27,348 nt of DNA, taken from the NCBI GenBank assembly GCA_003233615.1, contig QIMB01000240.1, positions 1-27,348 of the forward strand, read 5' to 3'. Within the stretch, counting starts at the first letter, position 1, and the number at the start of each line of letters is the position of its first letter. Shown here one piece after another: positions 6,344 through 14,942 of this stretch. The translations under genes and the position numbers were made by a program. The notes below the pieces were generated by a model. It was not told the DNA's origin. It worked only from the letters and a program-made list of their open reading frames with translations, and made no database searches. Origin of the DNA: Nitrospirota bacterium (GTDB lineage: Bacteria; Nitrospirota; Nitrospiria; Nitrospirales; UBA8639).

Positions 6344-9300
6344 TTATTTTTTGACGGCTATACTGTAATGATTTTGAAGCCTCTCGAAATTTTCTTCGCA
6401 ACTTACTTTGATGGTAAAAAGTACCGCTTGGGGTATAAGTACAGTATTACCAGCAAAAACCCTGTAAGCCAGAGGTCCAAGCACTTGGAGACAGTGAGTG
6501 GCCTGGTTAGTAGTAGCGGTGTTCATAAATCCATATGAGAAGAGAGAATAAAGCGCCTTTGTAATGCCCTCCTGAAACCGGTTATCGTTTGTTCTGACTG
6601 TAACTGCATAAATGACGGTATTAGCAAATACTATGTCTAATAAAGAAGTGCATTCTGACTGATTACCTACATAGGATACATCATCCAGTGAGGCGATAAA
6701 CTGTGAACTCAGTGCAAAATTGATTTCAGGGGCCCGCAGATCAAGTGTGGTCTGGTTATTGGAAAAAAGAACGTTTCCGCTTGGAAGGTATAGAGCATAC
6801 AGTAATGGTGTTACTGGAGCAGCTGTCAGATAGGTTGTACTAGCTTTACCAAGAGTTTTGAATGAAGAAAATAATAAACGGCCAATAAGGTCTTTAGATA
6901 TTCCAAGATTAAGGATAAAAACCGTCCCTGCCAGCAATGATAGTGGATTCACCTTGAAATCAGCACCCTGCGAGGTCAGGTGGTTTCCGACTACCGAGAC
7001 AGGCCCAAGGGCCATGATGAAGAGTGCCTGTCCAAGGGGCTGTGTCACAATATTGTCATGGACCTTAACGGCTGGAATGCCGTCTGGAGAAAGAAATTCT
7101 TTTTCGCCAAAGAGTTCATAGAATGCCCTCTTGAAACTCAGTCCGATAACGATGCCCCCCCGCATTCCAGGTCTGGCATCGTCATCCTTTTCTGACGTTC
7201 TTGGACCATTATTCAGAATACGATTGTCAGAGATATCTATCTTTTCTCCATGTAAGATAAAGATTCCGGAAACAGGCTCAAGGTGGCTCGTCCCGTTATT
7301 CTCAATGCTATTTTCACGAATGATAAGGTTTTCACAGTCTGAGAGGGAAATCCCACCCAAACCCATTTCCATTCTCATTATTGTCGGGATCTCTTCGGGA
7401 ACTTGCTGCAGACAATTTTCAATACAATTCCGGTAAATCGTGAGATCTTCAACAGAAACGGCCAAGCCAATCCTTTTTAAGCCGAAAAACCCAACAACTC
7501 CTATTCCATTCAGTCCCATGTTTCTGATCTCATTTCTCTCGATAACTATATCATAGAGAAAACTTTTAAATTTCTCCTGGAGAGCCTCTAATCTATCTGC
7601 AGACAACTCACTTAAACCATATTTTTTCTTAATCTCCTTAAAAATATCGATATCTTCCGGAGGCATATTCCCAAGTGTTATACCGTTCCATGAACCTCCG
7701 GATATCCGGTTTTCAAGGATTCTAATTCTTTCGGACTCACCCGCGATCTGGATGCCTCCATAAGCCTTGAAAGGATTTTTAGGCGATATTTTGAACACAA
7801 GCTTCCATATCAGATTTAAATAGTTAATGAAGAGATGGCGATGGCGATAAATCTTCTCCAATTCTGCGCAAGGATCAGTTGGATCAGGAATAACATCGTC
7901 TCCCGGTGTATCAGGAGGTGGAACACTCTCTGCAGGGATTACATCAATATCATTGCGCTCAATCACGCTATCCTCGCCCATGATAAATATGGCAACTTCA
8001 GCTCCCTCTTTGTCCAGCATTCCGATCTTGTTGTGGTGAATGTTAATCGCGATTCCACCCTCAACACGGACTGCATTCTTACAAGCCAGGATCCGATTGT
8101 GTCCTATTTCAGCCTCTTGTAATGCACCAAGTTGTGTGCCTTGCAGTACAATGGCTGTTCCTCCCAAAGTGACCATATCCATATGTTCCAGGGTGATACA
8201 ATGAGAATCGACCACTTGAAAAATTGGTGCTTCCCGATTTGATTCCCTGGGAATTACTTTGGTTTTCTTATCGCATCCCCTGATCTTGATATCCTGCTTT
8301 CCTTCAATGAATACATTTGTTTCATGCAGTCCGGGCAAGAGACATATCTCCCCACCTGAAGGGGGCAGATGGCTTAGTGCTTCTTCTATGGAGTCGAAAT
8401 CTCCATGGGTTGTTTTTCCATCCCCAACAATAAAAGAACAGCAAATGGTCTGACTAATAAGCGGTCTAAAGATATCTCGACAATCATCGATCTCTTTATT
8501 ATCAAAGCTAATATCCTTTGCATTATTCCAATTAAGGATTGCAAGTGGTACACGATGGTAGAGGATTCCCTCTGGTAGTTCTCCAACGATTATGCCACCA
8601 ATCTCGTTACCAATTAATATCCCCTCATTCTTTATCTCGCCTGCCCGAACCGGAAAGGTCCAGTAGTCGCCGGGCACATAGCTAACTGTGGATGAGTCTT
8701 TGAACTCCAGCCGGATGCCATCGCGTAACTCATTCAACTCAGGGTCTGAAGGGTTTTCGGGGAAATCACTAATTTCTCTTATCCCGTTCCAGAGGCGGAA
8801 AAATACGGTTTTATCAGAAGGGGGAATAGAACCAAACGTTTCAGTGCCGGGATCGGGCAATTCGATCTTATTGTCGCTGTTTAATGTGACCTCTGCACCA
8901 TATGTGACTTTCCAATGGCCAAGGTTCTGGTCATACTCAATGGCTTCGAGATAGAATTCTATCAGTCCGGAAGTGATAATCGCCTGTAGATTGGCAGTTA
9001 TTTCAACCTTCTTCTCAGCTGCATTGAATTCTCCCCGTCCGACTAGGCCGCCATTGAACCGGGACCATTTGAACATTGCAGGGGAGCCACTTTTTACCTG
9101 AGCGATCTCTATACGATAAAGATGGTGTTCAAATCCAGTGTAACCTCCACCTTCGACTACCGGGCAATCACCTGGAGTAGTTGTAGTTGGCTGTAATGTA
9201 ACCTTAAGCTTCCCTTTTTTCGAAAAGTCATCTTTAAGTTTGTCCCCGATGTTGCCACAGGTATCTCCGTCTTCCAACCTGAGCAATCTGAACGCCATCG

Positions 9301-9814
9301 CCGTATGGACTCTCTCCGTAGTATCAGGTCCGCCCAGTGCAGGCTCTATTAACGTTTCAGGCATCTGAAAACCATTAACAGCTTCCCGCCAGACCTCAAG
9401 TATGACCGCATCCCGAACATTTTCATCGATTGTTGATTCATCGTAAGAAGGGCTCTGAATGGGTGATTGGAGGTAGGGGGCTATTCGCTGAATATCTGCT
9501 GTAGGGTCAGGCTCTTCACCTGGTAAATATGTCAGGAGTCCGTCAGCCCACACCCTGCCTGGACTGATCGTGAGCTTCACCATGTTTGATGAATTAACCA
9601 AAGCCCTCTGTGCCTTGAAACTATCAGGCTTGCCGGCAGGAATTGCTGCGACACCCGGCCCGATAGCGTCTCGACCTGCTTGATCCTGCCAGTCGCTGGT
9701 TATTCGGGTCTGGGCATTCCAGTCACTGTCGAGCAAAACCCTGCCCTGCTGGTGCAGAACACCATTAAAGTTCTTCTTGCCGTCAAAATCCCACTTAGAA
9801 AAATCACCCTTCAT
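6344..9814 (-). CDS. Large DUF6519 / right-handed beta-helix protein, likely distal baseplate or receptor-binding component
   Basis: This protein has 1156 residues. The first ~110 residues (KGDFSKWDFDGKKNFNGVLH, QGRVLLDSDWNAQ) match the DUF6519 family found next to contractile injection genes. From about residue 457 to 920 there are repeated short strand-turn motifs typical of parallel beta-helices (IEGKQDIKIRGCD, IRILENRISGGSWNGI, LIIRENSIENNGTS, KIDISDNRILNNG). The C-terminal ~230 residues are a separate region. Parallel beta-helices are common in phage tailspikes and fibres. I see no Afp13-like fibre elsewhere in the window, so this is the best candidate for surface recognition. A strong GGAGG site lies 5 bases before the ATG. 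It lacks the Asp pattern needed to call it a polysaccharide lyase. Confidence 0.8.
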   Translation of the reverse strand: MKGDFSKWDFDGKKNFNGVLHQQGRVLLDSDWNAQTRITSDWQDQAGRDAIGPGVAAIPAGKPDSFKAQRALVNSSNMVKLTISPGRVWADGLLTYLPGEEPDPTADIQRIAPYLQSPIQSPSYDESTIDENVRDAVILEVWREAVNGFQMPETLIEPALGGPDTTERVHTAMAFRLLRLEDGDTCGNIGDKLKDDFSKKGKLKVTLQPTTTTPGDCPVVEGGGYTGFEHHLYRIEIAQVKSGSPAMFKWSRFNGGLVGRGEFNAAEKKVEITANLQAIITSGLIEFYLEAIEYDQNLGHWKVTYGAEVTLNSDNKIELPDPGTETFGSIPPSDKTVFFRLWNGIREISDFPENPSDPELNELRDGIRLEFKDSSTVSYVPGDYWTFPVRAGEIKNEGILIGNEIGGIIVGELPEGILYHRVPLAILNWNNAKDISFDNKEIDDCRDIFRPLISQTICCSFIVGDGKTTHGDFDSIEEALSHLPPSGGEICLLPGLHETNVFIEGKQDIKIRGCDKKTKVIPRESNREAPIFQVVDSHCITLEHMDMVTLGGTAIVLQGTQLGALQEAEIGHNRILACKNAVRVEGGIAINIHHNKIGMLDKEGAEVAIFIMGEDSVIERNDIDVIPAESVPPPDTPGDDVIPDPTDPCAELEKIYRHRHLFINYLNLIWKLVFKISPKNPFKAYGGIQIAGESERIRILENRISGGSWNGITLGNMPPEDIDIFKEIKKKYGLSELSADRLEALQEKFKSFLYDIVIERNEIRNMGLNGIGVVGFFGLKRIGLAVSVEDLTIYRNCIENCLQQVPEEIPTIMRMEMGLGGISLSDCENLIIRENSIENNGTSHLEPVSGIFILHGEKIDISDNRILNNGPRTSEKDDDARPGMRGGIVIGLSFKRAFYELFGEKEFLSPDGIPAVKVHDNIVTQPLGQALFIMALGPVSVVGNHLTSQGADFKVNPLSLLAGTVFILNLGISKDLIGRLLFSSFKTLGKASTTYLTAAPVTPLLYALYLPSGNVLFSNNQTTLDLRAPEINFALSSQFIASLDDVSYVGNQSECTSLLDIVFANTVIYAVTVRTNDNRFQEGITKALYSLFSYGFMNTATTNQATHCLQVLGPLAYRVFAGNTVLIPQAVLFTIKVSCEENFERLQNHYSIAVKK

Positions 9815-9952
9815 TTTATCCTCCTACCTTTTTTAGCCACGAAGTTACACGAAGAAACACAGAAATATCGACTGGATACCCTTTTAAAAAAACATAAAAC
9901 TTAGTGCCCTTCGTGTTCTTAGTGGCCAATTCTTTCAGTTTTTCATTACTTC
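9815..9952. repeat. Intergenic imperfect inverted repeat (GCCACGAAG...CTTCGTG type)
   Basis: The gap between the gpI-like and beta-helix genes holds arms at 9833-9860 (TTAGCCACGAAGTTACACGA...) and 9902-9929 (...CTTCGTGTTCTTAGTGGCC) around a loop of about 41 bases. The arms pair with a few mismatches. I recognise this as the kind of dispersed intergenic repeat found in many copies in some environmental bacterial genomes. No U-run follows, so I do not call it a terminator, although it could shape the mRNA between two large genes. Confidence 0.65.
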
Positions 9953-12337
9953 TCACGTGACTGGTATTAGCAGCGGTCTTACACCGACTGGCATGAATTC
10001 GCGATAGCGAATCTGAATATTGCGCCACTTATGTGCTTCTAACAGAAAACCGAAGGCGCCCATGTCGTCGTCATTTGGCCCTCTTTCTCTAATCCTGAAA
10101 TCGGTTGTGTGTGCAAGTTGCCCGTATGCAGGGTTACCAAATATTTCACTGACAAACAGAAGTCGGGCCTCTGTTCCCTTGACACACCCGAGGTTCTGAG
10201 GAAGGCGGTCTCCATTTCCTGAGAAATAGCTGAATCTGATACATCCCTTCTGGTTATTGAGTACCTCAAGGGTGTGAACCCATATTCCACCTCTGCCGCT
10301 GATGCTCTCCACCCGCATACGGCCAAAGACGGTGATTCCATTAACCTGTGTCGATGGCCCCCATGAGTCCGATGGATCAACGCCAGCGCCTGAAACCGAA
10401 AATGAGGCGGTTGCCGAATCGTCATTAACACCGCTGCCTGCATCTATAATCGAGTCAGTTAGAAATAGGAGATATCCTGTGTCAATGAACAGCGGCCCAG
10501 TAACGGTGCGCTGCAGAATGATTTCAGGTGTTTGATTAAACGCCTCCTCGTCATCCGGATCAGTAAATCCATACGGTTTCTTTAGCCTTATTGAAGGATG
10601 GATTGGCGCACGAGCACCGTCGAGTTCTTTGAAACCGCCGGGATCGAGTGTACATCCTATGATCTCAAGGCTGTGTAGAGCGGCTCTTGCAAGCAGCGGC
10701 TCTCCTGCAGGAAACGTATCACCCCTTGTGAGATACAACCCCTCGAGCCGGACCGTAAGGTTTGCCATTACTGCATCAAACTGCTTTTGTTCATCATCGT
10801 TTGCACCTTTGACGTTTGCAGGTCTGAAACGCAAAGGTTGAGCAAGCTTGATAATCGGTCTCTGATTGTCAGCAGCACGTATAATCAATGACCGGTTTAA
10901 TTGCAGATTTGGACCACCGTCTTCATCGATCGTCCCTCCGATTGCACTAATGTCCAGCTCGTGAGTCATGCTATCATGAATTTCAATGACAATAGGGGAG
11001 GGTGAACTATGGATATTATCAAGTGCATCCTGCAGCCCATTAGGGTTCTGATGAAAGTTAACCTCCCTCAGGTCGACTGGCTCACCATTCCATTCCTGCG
11101 ACGAGGGAGGCCGCGATATGGGGTGGGCGCCCACCGCTCCCACTGCACCGTAGGTATACGTAAGTAACAGATGATCAACAAGGGCATTCCCTTCATCCGA
11201 AGTATTTACACCGATGACTACTCTGCCGATTATAGGATCAATGGCGATTTCATGATTATTGAGGGGAGTCTGGAGACCTGTCTCCCAGGCACATAGATTT
11301 GCTCCCCTAATTGACCAGACTTGTGGATATGTTGGCTTTGGCCAGATTTCTCCGGGGAAGTCAGATTCAGGCAGGTGCAATTGAAGACCAACCTCGGATA
11401 TATCCAGCGTCCCCAGGGTTGGGTCAGTATTGTCATAGGTTTCGACTGCAACATACTCGACCGGCTTGCCTGCCGGGGAATCCCCGGTCAGTCGAGCCAA
11501 GGGAATCGGGCCTGGAGTCTCATCAATTTGCGTTACGACAAGCGGTCTTTTATCCGGGTCAAAGCGGTGCGTGTTGAAGAGCCTGATCGGTTCTCCCATG
11601 GGATGAACTTCAAATCGCGCAATGTGGGCTGCAGCATCAGGGTACTCCGTCATATCAATCAATGCATCTCTGGGGTATACCCCTCTCGATAGCGGTTTGG
11701 CTACAGCAATCCGATAAGCCTCCAACCGCCAGAGGAAGATGGCCAGGTTTGGCAGATTGTATCTGATATTGCCAAACGACGGGGGTTTCAGGTCGGCGGT
11801 ATGTGCAAAGGGGTCGAATGGTGTATTGAGCAGTGTGAGCAATGCAGGGTCGCGAAGCGTGACGGTTCCGCCTCTTATGACCATATGTCGGTTAACGGAT
11901 GGAAGAGCATAAGGCGGCTTGCCTCCCTCGTCCGGTCGCTGGTGATTTAGATGTTGGTTCCAGAGAAGATTTTCTCTTAATTCAACGCAATGTACACCCC
12001 ACCGGGTCAGGTTATACGTCAGTAACTCTATTGCACCCAGGGTGCCTTTGCGCCTGCGAAGAACAATTGTATCTGCAACATCAGCCCTCAGCGTCCATGG
12101 ATCTCCTGACAGATGGCTTGTGCCAAGCAGGTCGCCGATGTAGGGAATTACCCAGTCGTTACAGGTTTCAATGAAGAGGTCGTGGTAGAGAGACTCGATA
12201 TTTTCATGAATCGCTCCGAAGACCTCTTCGACAAGTGCAAGGTAGCTCCTGAGCTGGCCGGGAGGTGATTGCTCCTCGTCCTTAATTCTGTAAATCTCTG
12301 GAAGCCGTTCATATAGGGGGACGCGTTTAACATTCAT
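9953..12337 (-). CDS. P2 gpI-like phage tail protein (baseplate)
   Basis: This protein has 794 residues. Residues 1-130 (LYERLPEIYRIKDEEQ, YLALVEEVFGAIHENIESLY, WVIPYIGDLLGTSHL, RRRKGTLGAIELLTYNLTRW) match the P2 tail protein I / TIGR02242-type domain. In phages this domain joins the J protein at the baseplate rim and anchors fibres. The remaining ~660 residues are beta-rich. The stretch around 450-560 (NPNGLQDALDNIHSS, PIVIEIHDSM, NRSLIIRAADNQRPIIKL) looks like a beta-helix region, which resembles the next gene. The ATG lies one base after the stop of the 867-residue baseplate gene, with GGAGG 9 bases upstream inside that gene, so translation is coupled. Confidence 0.85.
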   Translation of the reverse strand: MNVKRVPLYERLPEIYRIKDEEQSPPGQLRSYLALVEEVFGAIHENIESLYHDLFIETCNDWVIPYIGDLLGTSHLSGDPWTLRADVADTIVLRRRKGTLGAIELLTYNLTRWGVHCVELRENLLWNQHLNHQRPDEGGKPPYALPSVNRHMVIRGGTVTLRDPALLTLLNTPFDPFAHTADLKPPSFGNIRYNLPNLAIFLWRLEAYRIAVAKPLSRGVYPRDALIDMTEYPDAAAHIARFEVHPMGEPIRLFNTHRFDPDKRPLVVTQIDETPGPIPLARLTGDSPAGKPVEYVAVETYDNTDPTLGTLDISEVGLQLHLPESDFPGEIWPKPTYPQVWSIRGANLCAWETGLQTPLNNHEIAIDPIIGRVVIGVNTSDEGNALVDHLLLTYTYGAVGAVGAHPISRPPSSQEWNGEPVDLREVNFHQNPNGLQDALDNIHSSPSPIVIEIHDSMTHELDISAIGGTIDEDGGPNLQLNRSLIIRAADNQRPIIKLAQPLRFRPANVKGANDDEQKQFDAVMANLTVRLEGLYLTRGDTFPAGEPLLARAALHSLEIIGCTLDPGGFKELDGARAPIHPSIRLKKPYGFTDPDDEEAFNQTPEIILQRTVTGPLFIDTGYLLFLTDSIIDAGSGVNDDSATASFSVSGAGVDPSDSWGPSTQVNGITVFGRMRVESISGRGGIWVHTLEVLNNQKGCIRFSYFSGNGDRLPQNLGCVKGTEARLLFVSEIFGNPAYGQLAHTTDFRIRERGPNDDDMGAFGFLLEAHKWRNIQIRYREFMPVGVRPLLIPVT

Positions 12338-12338
12338 C

Positions 12339-14942
12339 TCAACACTCCTCCGTGGACTCGACTTTGGAGCCTTTCATCTGGAGATGATCCTTGTACAAAT
12401 TGAGGATGTATAAATTATCGCAAGAGACGACCTGGGTTAACGGTTTAGGTTCAGGAGGAAGAATGAGTTCTGCAGGATCATCGGATTCACCGAGAAGAAA
12501 ACCAAGCGCTTTAACTTCAGCCCACACCACACCTTCCACATTTTGAATTATCCCTTCTATCCTGGTGGCGTACTCGTTTTGTCCAAACTGCCTTTCGGGA
12601 AGTCCAAATAAACCATGCGAACCATCTATGCCATTACACCCCTTGCCTGATATGCCCAGCGCTTCCTTTATCGATTTTTTCACCAGCTCTTCTCGAAAGG
12701 CTGGATGGAGACCAAATGCAGCATCGATGTAAACGTACAGGCGTTTGCCCTGTCGAACGTCGACGTGGAACCGTTGCGGACCCCTACATTTATTGTAATT
12801 GTTTATGATGCCTTGAATCTCGCTAAACTCTGCGTCCCGTCCTGTTTCCATTAAGACTGTGAGTACAACTGCCGGGGTATTATCCACAAGGTCCCATGTG
12901 GCTTTTACTTTCGTAATACCTGAGATGGCAAGAGCCTCGCTTTCGAAGTCCTTGAGGCTTACAAGTCTGTCAAGACTCTGGATCTTTCCAGGAGCCGCTT
13001 CCCGGGCATTGTCACCACTTTCCGGCTCAGAGCCCCCCGAAGCGACTCCGGGTAGCTGAATCTTATCGAGGCGGTTCAATTTGCCTCCGGGTTGCACAGT
13101 GGTCTCTTCCTTCAGAGCACCGTAGGCCCCTGTACCGGTTCGGTATTTGGCGACTACATTCCTTATACCCGAGTGGAGCCGTACCCCTGTTTTCCCGTCT
13201 CCGAACTGCACCCAGCTATCGCCGTTTGCATCTTCACGAACGATGTAGATTTCCTCTTTTGGGCTTCTGCCGAAAAAGGAAGGTGCCATCTTCCACAGAC
13301 GATCATTGACGTAGATTTGCAGTTCCGGCACCTCAGGCGGGGTCTCTCCGGGAGAATTGTGATATGTTAAAGGTGCCTTTGGGAGTTTGAAAGCCTGGAA
13401 CTTCTGCCGATTGTCCCCATTGCCAAGAACAGCCTCTTTCTCAGTTTTGCCCTGGGTTGCTTCGGTTAAATTACCATAGACGTTAACGATAGGGGTCTCA
13501 TTCGGAAAATCGGTATAATTCACATCCCTGTCAAGGGTAATTCTGCGCAACCAGGGTCGTGCTGAAACGGCTGGCGACAATGACTGGATCGATGTCACAC
13601 TCGCAATAAAGGAATGTGCTCCTGGTTTTTCAAAGAGCAAGTTGCGTCCTTTCATGGATTGAACTTCAGTGTCTGTACCGTAAAAACACAACTCATTTCC
13701 TTTTACCATTGATGTTTCTTGCACCCCCGCATGCAACTTTAAGAGCGGACTTAGGACTTCATGAAAATGGATCCGGTCAAGTAGGGCGGAGGAGTAAGGG
13801 CTCTCATTGATTGCGGCATTAAGGGTAATCAAGCTGCTGGCTCCACTCAGTGCCCCCCATCGCATGGTGATCGACGTGATATCCTTGATGGTGCGGACAT
13901 GGGTAAAGCTGGCCCGTTGCACCGGACTTCCCGCCACTGTATATTGTAGGCTCTGGATTAAAAGTTTGCCGCCACTCGGGAGGTCCTTCACTTCCTCGGC
14001 TAATGGAAACTCATCGATTTCAATTTTGGGTTTGGTGAAATCGAACTTTGTGGGGGCGCTCAGCCGACGAACCGTTAAGACATTGACGGCCGAAACTGTT
14101 CCGTCCGAGGAAATCGTGATGTCTTGCTTGGGAGCATTGTAGCCAAAGTGGTGGAAAGAACGCCCAAGTTTGAATCCTGCTATCTCGGAAGTACTGCCAC
14201 TTCGTTTTAATGCTCCTTTGATTTTATATAGTTTACGCCCATGCAATTCGCGGATTTCACCCACAATTACGACTTCACTATTGATTAGGCGGGTTGGATT
14301 CGCTACTGGATAAGGATCACCAATCATTAAGCGATCTCCCTTTTCAAGTTTCACAGGGTTCAGGTATTGGTCAGGAGAAAAAATATAGAACTCTTTTGTA
14401 ACCTGCGTGATCATTGGTATATATAGATGGCGATAGAGATTAAACCTACTTATCGAAGGATAGGCGATGGTTTCTTTCATCGTCTCAAAGTCAACAGGCT
14501 GCTCCGTCCCTTCCACCTGTGCCTTAATCGAGAAATCTGCGGGAATCACCACTGGTTTGTCGCCTTTCACTTCGAAGGCGAATGTGGCTTTGCCGCCCAA
14601 CCCCGGAGAAAGGCGGTATCCCAGAAGTCGGACTAAATCGGCGATACTCTCTCTCCACTGGGCAGTCCTCAAATAGGCCTCATTGGCGTAGAGTTCCTGA
14701 TAGAAGGTCAGAATATCACCAAGTATTGACGCTCCTTCAAGCAAGGCAATGCCTGGATCGTCTGACCCCCTGTGTGTCCAGGCCGAGAGAACGGCATCTT
14801 TGTTCAGATTTCGCAGAAGCACTTCCCGGAAATCAGAATAGGTCCCGATGCGATAGTCAATGTGAGACAGGCCCGGTCGATTCTCTGGCCTCTTCGGAAA
14901 GATAAGGGGCTCAATACAGTCATTACGACAATCATTACTCAC
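12339..14942 (-). CDS. Baseplate J-like protein (second copy)
   Basis: This protein has 867 residues. The N-terminal part (GSDDPGIALLEGASILGDIL, FYQELYANEAYLRTAQWRES, LVRLLGYRLSPG) and the C-terminal Baseplate_J region (LDRLVSLKDFESEALAISGI, KVKATWDLVDNTPAVVLTVL, QNEYATRIEGIIQNVEGV) are typical of the putative baseplate assembly family in eCIS (Pvc/Afp 11-12, T4 gp6/gp7 role). It forms part of the wedge ring that triggers sheath contraction. The start is GTG, overlapping the upstream TGA as GTGA, with a perfect GGAGG six bases before it. The ending ESTEEC supplies the ribosome binding site for the next gene. Confidence 0.9.
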   Translation of the reverse strand: MSNDCRNDCIEPLIFPKRPENRPGLSHIDYRIGTYSDFREVLLRNLNKDAVLSAWTHRGSDDPGIALLEGASILGDILTFYQELYANEAYLRTAQWRESIADLVRLLGYRLSPGLGGKATFAFEVKGDKPVVIPADFSIKAQVEGTEQPVDFETMKETIAYPSISRFNLYRHLYIPMITQVTKEFYIFSPDQYLNPVKLEKGDRLMIGDPYPVANPTRLINSEVVIVGEIRELHGRKLYKIKGALKRSGSTSEIAGFKLGRSFHHFGYNAPKQDITISSDGTVSAVNVLTVRRLSAPTKFDFTKPKIEIDEFPLAEEVKDLPSGGKLLIQSLQYTVAGSPVQRASFTHVRTIKDITSITMRWGALSGASSLITLNAAINESPYSSALLDRIHFHEVLSPLLKLHAGVQETSMVKGNELCFYGTDTEVQSMKGRNLLFEKPGAHSFIASVTSIQSLSPAVSARPWLRRITLDRDVNYTDFPNETPIVNVYGNLTEATQGKTEKEAVLGNGDNRQKFQAFKLPKAPLTYHNSPGETPPEVPELQIYVNDRLWKMAPSFFGRSPKEEIYIVREDANGDSWVQFGDGKTGVRLHSGIRNVVAKYRTGTGAYGALKEETTVQPGGKLNRLDKIQLPGVASGGSEPESGDNAREAAPGKIQSLDRLVSLKDFESEALAISGITKVKATWDLVDNTPAVVLTVLMETGRDAEFSEIQGIINNYNKCRGPQRFHVDVRQGKRLYVYIDAAFGLHPAFREELVKKSIKEALGISGKGCNGIDGSHGLFGLPERQFGQNEYATRIEGIIQNVEGVVWAEVKALGFLLGESDDPAELILPPEPKPLTQVVSCDNLYILNLYKDHLQMKGSKVESTEEC

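Noticed and set aside
9833..9929. Rho-independent terminator after the gpI-like gene
   Set aside because: The arms are imperfect, the loop is about 41 bases and there is no U-run. The downstream gene is part of the same set and has a strong ribosome binding site.
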